DNA of 64,000 nt from positions 1,240,001 to 1,304,000 of the forward strand of contig OY762939.1 in assembly GCA_963666965.1 (NCBI GenBank), in the 5' to 3' direction. The notes beneath the pieces were generated by a model, which saw nothing but the letters and a program-made list of their open reading frames with translations, did not search any database and was not told the origin of the DNA. Each line of letters opens with the position of its first letter. Position 1 is the first letter of the stretch. This document shows positions 35,305 to 44,003 of the stretch, piece after piece. The position numbers were made by a program, and so were the translations under genes. The DNA is from Proruminimicrobium sp963666965. GTDB lineage: Bacteria; Elusimicrobiota; Endomicrobiia; Endomicrobiales; Endomicrobiaceae.

Positions 35305-35333
35305 TTGTAAAAAATACGTCATATTTGTATAAT
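35305..35333 (+). promoter_or_regulatory. internal promoter directly before kdsA
   Basis: TTGTAA (35305-35310) and TATAAT (35328-35333), spacer 17. The usual start position, seven bases after the -10 element, is the A of the kdsA ATG (35340), so the message would have no leader. Confidence 0.6.
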
Positions 35334-35339
35334 AAAAAA

Positions 35340-36167
35340 ATGAATAAAAATATTAAAATAAAAATAAACGATTCAATATCTCTTGCAAATGATTTGCCGG
35401 TTTCAGTGATTGCCGGGCCTTGCGTTATTGAAAGCAGAGAACATACTCTTGAAATTGCAAAAAAAATAAAAGATGTATGTTTGCAAAAAGGAATAAATTT
35501 AATTTTTAAAGCTTCCTATGATAAAGCAAACAGATCTTCAATAACCTCTTTCAGAGGTCCCGGGATTAAGGAAGGTCTTGAAATACTTGCCGAAGTAAAA
35601 GATGTTCTAAAACTTCCGGTCTTGACAGATGTTCACTGCGTAACCGAAGTTGAGGCTGCCGCAAAAGTTGCCGATATTCTACAAATTCCCGCTTTTTTAT
35701 GCAGACAGACAGACTTGATTGTTGAATGCGCTAAAACAGGACTTCCTATAAATATTAAGAAAGGTCAGTTTCTTGCTCCTGAAGATATGATTCATGTAAT
35801 AAAAAAAGCCAGTATGTCAGGCAATGATAAGCTGACTCTTACGGAAAGAGGCGCAACTTTTGGCTATCATAATCTTGTTGTTGATTTCAGATCTGTTGAA
35901 ATTATGAAATCGTTCGGATATCCGATTGTTTTTGACGCAACTCACAGCGTTCAGAAACCCGGAGGTTTGGGAGATAAAAGCGGAGGAGACAGACAGTTTG
36001 TTCTTCCTCTTGCAAAAGCGGCCGCTGCAGTCGGGATTGCCGCAATTTTTGTAGAGGTGCATGAAAATCCGCAGAAGGCTTTATCTGACGGAGCAAACAG
36101 TGTTGATTTGAAAATGTTTGAAGAATTATTAAAAATAACCGCTGAAATAGATAAAATCGTAAAATAG
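35340..36167 (+). CDS. kdsA: 3-deoxy-8-phosphooctulonate synthase
   Basis: 275 aa. SVIAGPCVIESREH, FKASYDKANRSS, TDVHCV and FDATHSVQKPGG are the KdsA blocks; the substrate- and metal-binding residues look intact. It condenses arabinose-5-phosphate and phosphoenolpyruvate. The ATG at 35340 has no Shine-Dalgarno sequence and lies right after a TATAAT box; an in-frame TTG at 35325 falls inside the promoter and is unlikely. Confidence 0.93.
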   Translation: MNKNIKIKINDSISLANDLPVSVIAGPCVIESREHTLEIAKKIKDVCLQKGINLIFKASYDKANRSSITSFRGPGIKEGLEILAEVKDVLKLPVLTDVHCVTEVEAAAKVADILQIPAFLCRQTDLIVECAKTGLPINIKKGQFLAPEDMIHVIKKASMSGNDKLTLTERGATFGYHNLVVDFRSVEIMKSFGYPIVFDATHSVQKPGGLGDKSGGDRQFVLPLAKAAAAVGIAAIFVEVHENPQKALSDGANSVDLKMFEELLKITAEIDKIVK

Positions 36168-36183
36168 AATACGGAGTAAGAAC

Positions 36184-36396
36184 GTGGTAAAACAAGCCGC
36201 CGAAGAAAATGAAAAATATACCTGGAAACCCGATATAAAATGGCTGTTTAAAGTTCTTGCCGCAGTTTATGTATCAATTATAATTTTATTTTTAATTGCA
36301 AGTTTTGTGCTGAAGCCTGCCGTAAGACATATTCCTTCAGAGATAACTCCGTGGCTTGATAAAAATCATGCCGAAAAGATTGGAGATATAAAATGA
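36184..36396 (+). CDS. small single-pass membrane protein in the Kdo operon
   Basis: 70 aa starting at GTG, with GGAG about eight bases upstream. A charged N-terminus (about 20 residues), one membrane helix (about 19-43), then a short tail (PSEITPWLDKNHAEKIGD) predicted outside. The stop overlaps the kdsC start (ATGA). No family recognised. Its fixed place between kdsA and kdsC suggests a link to LPS assembly. Confidence 0.7.
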   Translation: MVKQAAEENEKYTWKPDIKWLFKVLAAVYVSIIILFLIASFVLKPAVRHIPSEITPWLDKNHAEKIGDIK

Positions 36397-36932
36397 AAAA
36401 ATATTCTTCAAAAATCTTATCGTCCGCAAAAAACATAAAACTTATTGCAACAGATATTGACGGTGTTCTTACTTCGGGAGAAGTTATAATTCTTGAAAAA
36501 GGCGAAGAAATAAAAATATGGAATGTTAAAGACGGAGCAGGCATAGCATATATAAAAAAATACTTGCCCGAAGTTAAAATTGCATGGATTTCCGGAAGAT
36601 CTTCAAAACAGGTTCAGATAAGAGCAAAGGAATTGAGAATTGACTATCTTTTTCAGTCCTGCGGAGATAAGGTAAAAGCTGTTTCAGAAATAGCCGCCAA
36701 ACTTAATATTGATATGTCGAATGTTGCCTATATAGGCGATGACATCATAGACATAGGGGTTTTAAAAAAAGCAGGTTTTTCAGTTTGCCCTTCGGATTGC
36801 GCAGATGATGTAAAAAAATATGTTTCGTATGTCTCAAAATATTCAGGCGGGAAAGGCGTTTTAAGAGAAGTATGCGAGATTATATTAAAATCAAGAGCCG
36901 TTTGGGATAAGGTTTTAAAAAGTTATTTATGA
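36393..36932 (+). CDS. kdsC: Kdo-8-phosphate phosphatase
   Basis: 179 aa HAD-family enzyme: IATDIDGVLTSG (nucleophile DxD), WISGRSSKQ, and GDDIIDI. It lacks a cap domain, as in tetrameric KdsC. It releases Kdo from Kdo-8-phosphate. Its start overlaps the small membrane-protein gene and its end overlaps lptC, so the genes are tightly coupled. Confidence 0.92.
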   Translation: MKKYSSKILSSAKNIKLIATDIDGVLTSGEVIILEKGEEIKIWNVKDGAGIAYIKKYLPEVKIAWISGRSSKQVQIRAKELRIDYLFQSCGDKVKAVSEIAAKLNIDMSNVAYIGDDIIDIGVLKKAGFSVCPSDCADDVKKYVSYVSKYSGGKGVLREVCEIILKSRAVWDKVLKSYL

Positions 36933-37450
36933 AAAAAAATATTTTTTGTTTAGCTTTTATTTTTTGCACGTTCTTTTTTTTAGCAGCTTGCGATAAAGAA
37001 GAATCAATAATAGAAGAAACTCCTCCGACAACCGAACAGACCATCGAAAAATTTGTTGTGACAGAAACCGAATCGGGGAAAATAAAGACAATTCTTGAGG
37101 CAGAATCGGCTCTTATCGCAGATAATGAAAAAAAGGCCTATCTTACGCTTCCTAAAATAAAGTTTTATGAAAATGGCAAATATACTTCAATTCTTGCCGC
37201 CGAATCCGGAGAAGTCGACTTGGAAACAAACGACGTAAAGGCTTTGGGAAAATGTACCGTTGATACAGTAAAAAACGAATATTTGCAGACAAGGGATATT
37301 TCATATAACGCAGCAAAAAAACTTATATCTTCAAACAGCGATATAAAGATAACAAGAGGCAAACAGGTAATATACGGAAGCGGATTTACTTCCGATATTG
37401 ATTTAAACAATATTACTGTCAGAAAACAGAGGGTTATAATTGATAAATAA
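36929..37450 (+). CDS. lptC: LPS export protein LptC (lipoprotein-like)
   Basis: 173 aa. N-terminal signal ending in the lipobox LAAC, so it is probably lipid-anchored rather than held by a transmembrane helix as in Escherichia coli. The remainder is the beta-jellyroll LptC domain (TESGKIKTILEAESALI, LKALGKC-like repeats). It should receive LPS from LptBFG and pass it to LptA, the next gene. Confidence 0.82.
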   Translation: MKKNIFCLAFIFCTFFFLAACDKEESIIEETPPTTEQTIEKFVVTETESGKIKTILEAESALIADNEKKAYLTLPKIKFYENGKYTSILAAESGEVDLETNDVKALGKCTVDTVKNEYLQTRDISYNAAKKLISSNSDIKITRGKQVIYGSGFTSDIDLNNITVRKQRVIIDK

Positions 37451-38117
37451 AGTTTGTGCTGCCGCGGTCTTACTTTTAATTTTTAATTTTTTGTATGCCC
37501 AGCAAAAGCAGCAGACTATAATTACGGGCGATGAAATGCTTATTCGAAAAATCGAAGGCATAACGGTAGTAAAAGGAAACGGGCAGGTTTTAAGAGGAAG
37601 CCAGACAATAAAAGCTGATACTATCACATATTCTGAAAATCAGAACAATATAGATGCAAGCGGTAAAGTAAGTTTTTTTGATAGATATGATGACGGAAGT
37701 TTAATCAAGGCTTTTTCAGAAAATGCTTCATATAATACTGAAAATTCTTCCGGTAAACTGTGGGGCGGAAATCCGGTAATAGAATATAATTTAAAAAAAT
37801 CAACAGATGTCGTTTATTTATATGCCGATACTTTTTATCTTGATAAAGGTTTTGATTCGGCTAGAGCGGAAGCAAATGTAAAAATTATATCTTCGTCAGG
37901 AACTATAACTTCTGACAATGCAAAACTTGATAAAAAAACAAATACATTGTTTATGCAGAAAGATAAAAACAGGCCTAAAATTACGGCATACCAGCAGGAT
38001 AAATATGCCGAATTTGAATCAGACGAACTTTATTTGTTTTATGACACGAAAACCGTAAAAATGGATAAGGATGTGAAAGGCAAATTTATAATGAAAGATT
38101 CACAGGGGAAACAATAA
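37440..38117 (+). CDS. lptA: LPS transport periplasmic protein LptA
   Basis: 225 aa. The TTG start overlaps the end of lptC by 11 bases, with GAGGG upstream. Signal peptide about 1-21 (ending LYAQ). OstA-type beta-jellyroll: GNGQVLRGSQTIKADTITYSENQNN and SGTITSDNAKLDKKT. It forms the periplasmic bridge for LPS. It stops within the first base of lptB. Confidence 0.88.
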   Translation: MINKVCAAAVLLLIFNFLYAQQKQQTIITGDEMLIRKIEGITVVKGNGQVLRGSQTIKADTITYSENQNNIDASGKVSFFDRYDDGSLIKAFSENASYNTENSSGKLWGGNPVIEYNLKKSTDVVYLYADTFYLDKGFDSARAEANVKIISSSGTITSDNAKLDKKTNTLFMQKDKNRPKITAYQQDKYAEFESDELYLFYDTKTVKMDKDVKGKFIMKDSQGKQ

Positions 38118-38836
38118 TGATATTATCTGCTCATGCGCTTCATAAAAAATATAAACACAGAATGGTAGTAAATTCTGTAAATATAAAAGTTGCGCAGGGG
38201 GAAATAGTCGGTCTTTTGGGCCCTAACGGAGCCGGCAAAACAACTACTTTTTACATGACGGTCGGACTTATAGAACCTTACGACGGCAATGTCTATCTTG
38301 ATGATCGTGATATAACGAACGAACCGATGTATAAAAGGGCAAGAGCCGGCATCGGATATCTGCCTCAGGAATCTTCGATTTTCAGAGGATTGACGGTTGA
38401 AGAAAATATTATGGCAATTGCTGAAACTCTTCCGATATCTAAAAAAGAGATGCAAAAAAAAGTAGATATGCTCCTTAGTGATTTTGGACTTACAAAGTTA
38501 AGAAAACAAATCAGCACGACTTTATCCGGCGGAGAGAGAAGAAGATGTGAAATTGCAAGAGCATTGGTAAACGATCCTAAATTTTTATTATTGGACGAGC
38601 CTTTTGTGGGAATAGATCCCATTACAGTCGCAGATATACAGCAGATAATTTCAAAATTGAAAGATAAAGGTCTTGGTATTTTGATAACCGATCATAATGT
38701 TCGTGAAACTCTTGAAATAATCGACAGGGCGTATATTATTTATGACGGAAAAATATTGCTTGAAGGAAACGCGCAGGAACTTATCAGCAGTCCTGAAGCC
38801 AGAAAAGTATATCTTGGCGAAAATTTTAAAATGTAG
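38117..38836 (+). CDS. lptB: LPS export ABC transporter ATP-binding protein
   Basis: 239 aa. Walker A GPNGAGKTT, signature LSGGERRRCEIARAL, Walker B LLLDEPFVGIDPI, and ITDHNVRETL. These wording-level motifs (LPQESSIFRGLTVEENI) are those of LptB. It powers LPS extraction by LptFG, which are not encoded in this window. Confidence 0.94.
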   Translation: MILSAHALHKKYKHRMVVNSVNIKVAQGEIVGLLGPNGAGKTTTFYMTVGLIEPYDGNVYLDDRDITNEPMYKRARAGIGYLPQESSIFRGLTVEENIMAIAETLPISKKEMQKKVDMLLSDFGLTKLRKQISTTLSGGERRRCEIARALVNDPKFLLLDEPFVGIDPITVADIQQIISKLKDKGLGILITDHNVRETLEIIDRAYIIYDGKILLEGNAQELISSPEARKVYLGENFKM

Positions 38837-38869
38837 TTTCAAAAATCTCTTGCCGTCAGGTCTTGCAAA

Positions 38870-39790
38870 ATGCAAAAACAAACAATAATTATTTCGGGTC
38901 CGACAGCTTCCGGTAAAACCGCCGTTGCCGTTGAGCTTTGCAAAAAAATAAACGGTGAAATAATATCAGCTGATTCTCGCCAGATTTATAAATATCTTGA
39001 TATAGGAACAAATAAAGACGGTATTCTCTCTGAAAATGGAATAAGATATGTTTCATCGGTGCCTCAGCATCTTACCGATATCATAGAACCCGATAAAAGA
39101 TACAGCACAAAAAAATTTGAGACAGACAGCGAACAGATAGAAAAAGATTTGATTCTGAAAGGCAAAGTCCCGGTTATTGCCGGAGGCACGGGTTTATATA
39201 TAAAGTCTTTTTTATACGGTCTTGACGAACTTCCGGACGCAGATGAAACGATGCGCTCTGAAATACAAAAAGAAATTGAAGAAAAAGGGCTTGAGTCGGT
39301 TTATCAAAAACTTTTAAATGCAGATCCCATATCAGCTGAAAAAAATAAAGGCAATACGCAAAGAATCGTAAGAGCTTTTGAAATATATAAGCTTACCGGT
39401 AAAACAATGACAGAATTCTTAAATAAAAAAACAAAAAAGAACAGGAATTTTAGGCATTTTGTCATATTTAAAGACAGAGAAATTCTGTATAGAGACATAA
39501 ATAACAGATGCAAACTTATGGTCAATTCGGGCATGATAGAAGAAACTGAAAAGGTTTTGGAAATGGGTTTTAAAAAAGATTCACCGGCTCTTACCGGAGT
39601 TGGGTATAAAAATATTATTTCTTATCTTGAGAATAAAATTACAAAAAAGGAACTTATTGATATTTTTTCGGCAGAAACAAGGCAGTATGCAAAAAGGCAG
39701 ATAACATGGTTTAAATCACAGCCTGACACTATTGTTCTTGACGGTTCTAAAAAATGGCTTGTTGACGACATATTAAAGCATATTTCTTGA
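38870..39790 (+). CDS. miaA: tRNA dimethylallyltransferase
   Basis: 306 aa. P-loop GPTASGKTA, SADSRQIYKYLDIGTNK and GGTGLYIKS are MiaA signatures. It adds the isopentenyl group to A37 of tRNAs reading UNN codons. Last gene of the envelope operon. Its TGA stop forms part of the TTGACT -35 element for the next operon. Confidence 0.93.
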   Translation: MQKQTIIISGPTASGKTAVAVELCKKINGEIISADSRQIYKYLDIGTNKDGILSENGIRYVSSVPQHLTDIIEPDKRYSTKKFETDSEQIEKDLILKGKVPVIAGGTGLYIKSFLYGLDELPDADETMRSEIQKEIEEKGLESVYQKLLNADPISAEKNKGNTQRIVRAFEIYKLTGKTMTEFLNKKTKKNRNFRHFVIFKDREILYRDINNRCKLMVNSGMIEETEKVLEMGFKKDSPALTGVGYKNIISYLENKITKKELIDIFSAETRQYAKRQITWFKSQPDTIVLDGSKKWLVDDILKHIS

Positions 39791-39815
39791 CTTACTGACG
39801 TAAAAGATATAAAAT
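39787..39815 (+). promoter_or_regulatory. promoter of the oxoacid:ferredoxin oxidoreductase operon
   Basis: TTGACT (39787-39792) and TAAAAT (39810-39815), spacer 17. The predicted start (about 39822) is close to the ATG at 39828 and would drop the AAGGG box at 39816-39820, so the exact start site matters. Confidence 0.5.
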
Positions 39816-39827
39816 AAGGGTAATATT

Positions 39828-40031
39828 ATGGCTAAAATAACAGTTAACAACGACAGATGTAAAGGATGCGGGTTATGCGTAGATGCTTGCCCTAAAAAAT
39901 GCATTTCTTTTTCACAAAATCTTAACAAAATAGGTTATCATTATGCCGTTCTTAAGAATGAAAAAGACTGTATAGGATGCGGGTTTTGTTATCAGGTATG
40001 CCCGGATGTATGCATTGAGGTTTATAAATAA
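39828..40031 (+). CDS. 2-oxoacid:ferredoxin oxidoreductase, ferredoxin-like delta subunit
   Basis: 67 aa with two 4Fe-4S motifs, CKGCGLCVDACPKKC and CIGCGFCYQVCPDVC. Overlaps the alpha-subunit gene by one base. In this enzyme family the delta subunit carries electrons to free ferredoxin. AAGGG lies eight bases upstream of the ATG. Confidence 0.9.
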   Translation: MAKITVNNDRCKGCGLCVDACPKKCISFSQNLNKIGYHYAVLKNEKDCIGCGFCYQVCPDVCIEVYK

Positions 40032-41080
40032 TGGATAAACATTTAATTAAAGGAAACATAGCTTTATGCGAGGGAGCGATAACTGCAGGGTTAAGCGCCT
40101 ATTTCGGTTATCCTATAACTCCGCAGAATGAAGTTCCTGCTTATATGTCCAATAAAATGGTTAAGCTGGGAAGAGTTTTTGTTCAGGCAGAATCTGAACT
40201 TTCGGCTGCCAATATGGTTATGGGCGCATATGCCACCGGAAAAAGAGCGATGACTTCATCTTCTTCTCCGGGGATATCATTAAAACAGGAAGCGATTTCA
40301 TATTTGGCCGGAATGGAAGTTCCGGGCGTCATAGTGAACGTTCAAAGAGGCGGGCCGGGACTTGGCAATATTTCCGGTTCTCAGGCTGATTATTTTCAAG
40401 CTACAAAAGGTGGCGGACACGGTGATTATCATACGATAGTTCTTGCTCCTAACAGCGCTCAGGAAATGTATGAAATGGCTTACGATTCTTTTGATCTGTC
40501 CGAGAAATACAGAACTCCGGTTATGATTTTAGCAGACGGAATTATAGGACAGATGATGGAACCTGTTGAATTTAACAGAAAAGAAAAAACAGAATTTAAA
40601 AAAAATGACTGGGCTTTGGACGGATGTGCCGGAAGAGAGCCGCGGTCTTTGCAGTCTCTTCTTATGAAAGACGGAGCCCTTGAACAGCATAATCTCGATT
40701 TGCAGAAAAAATATGAAGAAATAAAGAAAAATGAAGTAAAGTACGATATGTATGAAACCAAAGATGCTGAAATAATAATAGTTGCTTACGGAATATCTTC
40801 GAGAATTGCAAAAAATGCTTTAAAACTTGCAAGACAGCAGGGAATAAAAGCAGGAATGATAAGACCTAAAACATTATGGCCTTTCCCTTATGAAATTATA
40901 AATCAACATGCAGGACAAGGCGTAAAATTTTTAACTGTTGAACTTTCTATGGGGCAGATGGTTGAAGACGTAAAACTTGCCGTAAACGGAAAGTCTCCGG
41001 TTGAATTTATAGGAAGAGCCGGTGGCGGAGTAATCACCGTGCAGGCTGTTTTAAATAAAATTATGGAATTAAAAAAATAA
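40031..41080 (+). CDS. vorB: 2-oxoacid:ferredoxin oxidoreductase alpha subunit (VorB-like)
   Basis: 349 aa. It starts with KGNIALCEGAITAGLSAYFGYPITPQNEV, has SSSSPGISLKQEAISYLAGMEVP, and ends in a transketolase C-type domain. It is VorB/KorA-like in length. The enzyme oxidises a 2-oxoacid and CoA to acyl-CoA, CO2 and reduced ferredoxin; branched-chain 2-oxoacids are the best guess, 2-oxoglutarate the alternative. Confidence 0.88.
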   Translation: MDKHLIKGNIALCEGAITAGLSAYFGYPITPQNEVPAYMSNKMVKLGRVFVQAESELSAANMVMGAYATGKRAMTSSSSPGISLKQEAISYLAGMEVPGVIVNVQRGGPGLGNISGSQADYFQATKGGGHGDYHTIVLAPNSAQEMYEMAYDSFDLSEKYRTPVMILADGIIGQMMEPVEFNRKEKTEFKKNDWALDGCAGREPRSLQSLLMKDGALEQHNLDLQKKYEEIKKNEVKYDMYETKDAEIIIVAYGISSRIAKNALKLARQQGIKAGMIRPKTLWPFPYEIINQHAGQGVKFLTVELSMGQMVEDVKLAVNGKSPVEFIGRAGGGVITVQAVLNKIMELKK

Positions 41081-41081
41081 A

Positions 41082-41822
41082 ATGGAAAAAATACTATCAA
41101 GACCAAAAGCGCTTAAAGATAATCCTTTGTCTTACTGTCCGGGATGCGGACACGGAGTAATACACAGGCTCATAGCAGAATCAATCGACGAACTCGGCAT
41201 AAGAGAAAAGACAATTGCCGTAGCTCCCGTCGGATGCGCAGTTTTTGCGTATGATTATTTTAATTTTGATACTACCGAAGCACCGCACGGAAGACCTCCG
41301 GCTGTTGCAACAGGAATTAAAAGGACTAATCCTGATAAAATAGTTTTTACATATCAGGGAGACGGTGATTTGGCTGCGATAGGTACTGCCGAGACAATCC
41401 ACTGCGCAAACAGAGGCGAGAATATAACTGTAATTTTTGTAAATAACGCCAATTACGGTATGACAGGCGGACAGATGGCGCCTACGACTTTAGTAGGACA
41501 GGTAACTGAAACCACTCCTTTCGGAAGAGATCCGTTAAGAGAAGGTTATCCGATAAAAGTTGCAGAACTTTTGGCGAATCTTCAGGGAACAAAATACATA
41601 GAGAGAGTAACTGTTTTTAACGCCCTTCATATAATCAAGGCTAAAAAAGCTATCAAAAAAGCTTTTCAAAACCAAGTTGAAGGCAAAGGGTATTCTTTTA
41701 TTGAAGTTATATCTCACTGTCCTGTTGACTGGGGAAAAACTCCTCAGGAATCAGTAAAATGGGTTGAAGACGTATTTTTAAAAACATTTCCCTTGGGCGT
41801 AATAAAGGATGAAACTAAATAA
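41082..41822 (+). CDS. 2-oxoacid:ferredoxin oxidoreductase beta subunit (TPP-binding)
   Basis: 246 aa. YCPGCGHGV at the N-terminus, and the thiamine diphosphate/Mg motif GDGDLAAIG...NNANYGMTGGQ. One base separates it from the alpha gene, and it overlaps the gamma gene by one base. It holds the catalytic cofactor of the complex. Confidence 0.92.
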   Translation: MEKILSRPKALKDNPLSYCPGCGHGVIHRLIAESIDELGIREKTIAVAPVGCAVFAYDYFNFDTTEAPHGRPPAVATGIKRTNPDKIVFTYQGDGDLAAIGTAETIHCANRGENITVIFVNNANYGMTGGQMAPTTLVGQVTETTPFGRDPLREGYPIKVAELLANLQGTKYIERVTVFNALHIIKAKKAIKKAFQNQVEGKGYSFIEVISHCPVDWGKTPQESVKWVEDVFLKTFPLGVIKDETK

Positions 41823-42361
41823 TGAAAACATATAATGAAATAATCATTGCAGGATTCGGCGGACAGGGAGTTTTGCTTGCCGGCACTATTTTGGCTCAAA
41901 GCGCAATGGAAGAAGGTTTAAATACGACATGGTTTCCTTCTTACGGTGCAGAAATGAGAGGCGGAACGGCAAATTCAACGGTTATTATTTCAGATGATGA
42001 AATAGGATCCCCGATAGCTTTTAACCCGTCCGGACTTGTAGCTCTTAATGCTTTGTCTCTTGATAAGTTTTTGCCCAGAATGTCTGAAAATGCGGTTATA
42101 ATAGCTAATTCATCAATTATAAATAAAGATGATTATAAAAATAAGAACATACTATTTATTCCGATTTCAGAAATAGCAGACAAAGAAATAGGAAATATTA
42201 AAGCCGCCAATATGGTTGCAGTAGGCGCGTTGGTAAAAGCATTAAATGTTCCTGCATTGGACAATGTGCTTAATGCAGTTAAGAACGCTTTTGCAAAAAA
42301 AGAAGGGCTTTCGGAATTGAATGTAAAAGCCGTAAAAGCCGGATATGATTATAAAATCTAA
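41822..42361 (+). CDS. 2-oxoacid:ferredoxin oxidoreductase gamma subunit
   Basis: 179 aa. GFGGQGVLLAGTILAQSAM, YGAEMRGGTANSTV and AANMVAVGALVKA are the gamma-subunit (KorC/VorC) signatures. It completes a delta-alpha-beta-gamma operon. Confidence 0.92.
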   Translation: MKTYNEIIIAGFGGQGVLLAGTILAQSAMEEGLNTTWFPSYGAEMRGGTANSTVIISDDEIGSPIAFNPSGLVALNALSLDKFLPRMSENAVIIANSSIINKDDYKNKNILFIPISEIADKEIGNIKAANMVAVGALVKALNVPALDNVLNAVKNAFAKKEGLSELNVKAVKAGYDYKI

Positions 42362-42374
42362 GAAAGGAGAGAAA

Positions 42375-42854
42375 ATGAAGATAAGGCATGCCAAAGTATC
42401 GGATGTTAAGGCAATACATACTCTTGTTGAGTATTATGCAAACAACAAGGAAATGCTTCATAGATCTCTCAATTCAATATATGAAAACATACAGGAATAT
42501 ATGGTAGCAGAAGAAAAGGGCGAGATTATAGGCTGCGGAGCTTTACACGTTTCGTGGGATAATCTTGCAGAAATTAAAGCTTTGGCAGTTTCAAAAAATC
42601 ACATGGGGACCGGCATAGGAAGGAAAATAGTCTCGGAACTAGAAAAAAATGCTCTTAAACTTGACGTATTCACTACATTTGCGTTAAGTTTTAAACCAGG
42701 TTTCTTTCAGAAACTCGGATATGAAATAATATCAAAAGAAGTATTGCCTCAAAAAATCTGGAGCGAATGTATCAATTGTCATTTATTTCCTGACTGCGGT
42801 GAAATTCCGTTGATAAAAGATTTAAAACATACCAAAAAGAAAAACAAAGCTTAA
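42375..42854 (+). CDS. GNAT N-acetyltransferase, short ArgA-like
   Basis: 159 aa from the ATG at 42375 (AAAGGAG upstream). Acetyl-CoA loop NHMGTGIGRKIVSEL. Near the C-terminus it has PQKIWSECINCHLFPDC, the tryptophan-cysteine stretch found in the short N-acetylglutamate synthase-like family. Possible role in arginine synthesis, or acetylation of another small molecule. No arginine genes are adjacent. Confidence 0.75.
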   Translation: MKIRHAKVSDVKAIHTLVEYYANNKEMLHRSLNSIYENIQEYMVAEEKGEIIGCGALHVSWDNLAEIKALAVSKNHMGTGIGRKIVSELEKNALKLDVFTTFALSFKPGFFQKLGYEIISKEVLPQKIWSECINCHLFPDCGEIPLIKDLKHTKKKNKA

Positions 42855-42996
42855 GTATAGTTTATTTATACCTTAAATAGTTTACTTTATAATAATCTAA
42901 TTTCTTAGTTCTATTTACAGGTATTATTTTTATAATATATCCTTTGTGGTATACATTAAAACACATATACCTTTAAAGATATATAAATGATATGTT

Positions 42997-43025
42997 TTGA
43001 AAAATTATTATATTAAAGATGATAT
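42997..43025 (+). promoter_or_regulatory. probable promoter of the lactate/malate dehydrogenase genes
   Basis: TTGAAA (42997-43002) and TGATAT (43020-43025), spacer 17. Upstream, GGTATA (42948-42953) and TATACC (42966-42971) form a dyad that could be an operator. The gap 42855-43050 holds nothing else I can identify. Confidence 0.45.
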
Positions 43026-43050
43026 ATTATTGAGTTTTATTGGAGGAGTA

Positions 43051-44001
43051 ATGTTAAAACCAAAAGTTTCAATTATAGGATGCGGTAATGTAGGTATGAG
43101 ATATGCCTACGCTTTAATGATAAACGGGACTGCAAGGGAAATAACGCTTGTTGATTATGATATAAAAAAGGCAGAAGGCGAGGCCATGGACTTATCACAC
43201 GGAGCTCCATATACTAACCCTGTTAATGTTGTTGCCGGCACCTATAGGGATATAAGCGGTTCTGATTTAGTTGTAATCACAGCCGGCAAGAAACAAAAAC
43301 CCGGTCAGACAAGGGTAGACCTTCTTAAAGATAATATAGATTTGTTTAAAAGCATAATTCCTGAAATTATAAAGTATGCTCCGGATGCAATTTTAATAAT
43401 AGCTTCAAATCCGGTTGATATTCTTACTTATGCTGCCTATAAAATATCCGGTAAAAAATCTTCAAAAATTATAGGGTCAGGAACTCTTTTGGATTCTGCC
43501 AGATTTAGATATGAAATAGCCAGACACTGCAATATTGATTCAAGAAGCATACATGCTTATATTTTGGGAGAACACGGCGACAGTGAATTTCCCGTATGGA
43601 GCAAAGCTACTTTAGGCGGAGTAAATATAGACAGTTACTGCATGCTATGCAACAACAAATCAGACTGCGATCATAAAGCTAAACTTGACGAAATATTTAC
43701 CAACGTAAAAAACTCGGCCTATAAGATAATAGAAAAAAAAGGCGAAACTTCGTACGGAATAGGCCTTGCTCTTGTAAGAATCACACAGGCAATCCTTCAG
43801 AATGAAAACGCTGTTCTTCCCGTATCTGTTTTAATTGAAGATTTTTGCGCAGTAGAAGATGTTTATTTGAGTCTTCCCGCAGTTATTAACGCGGAAGGAA
43901 TAAGACAGGTGCAAAAAATTGAATTTAACGATATAGAAAAAAAATCATTTGTTGAATCTGCAACCGTTCTAAAACAGTTATTGAAAGAAGTCGGTTTCTA
44001 G
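43051..44001 (+). CDS. L-lactate dehydrogenase-type protein (Gln at the specificity site)
   Basis: 316 aa from the ATG at 43051 (GGAGGAG box). NAD motif GCGNVGMRYAYAL. Catalytic residues are seen: the loop AGKKQKPGQTR, LLDSAR (Asp168/Arg171 by standard numbering) and GEHGD (His195). The specificity position 102 is Gln, as in lactate dehydrogenases. It should reduce pyruvate to lactate with NADH. The next gene is a close tandem copy with Arg at that site. Confidence 0.85.
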   Translation: MLKPKVSIIGCGNVGMRYAYALMINGTAREITLVDYDIKKAEGEAMDLSHGAPYTNPVNVVAGTYRDISGSDLVVITAGKKQKPGQTRVDLLKDNIDLFKSIIPEIIKYAPDAILIIASNPVDILTYAAYKISGKKSSKIIGSGTLLDSARFRYEIARHCNIDSRSIHAYILGEHGDSEFPVWSKATLGGVNIDSYCMLCNNKSDCDHKAKLDEIFTNVKNSAYKIIEKKGETSYGIGLALVRITQAILQNENAVLPVSVLIEDFCAVEDVYLSLPAVINAEGIRQVQKIEFNDIEKKSFVESATVLKQLLKEVGF

Positions 44002-44003
44002 TT

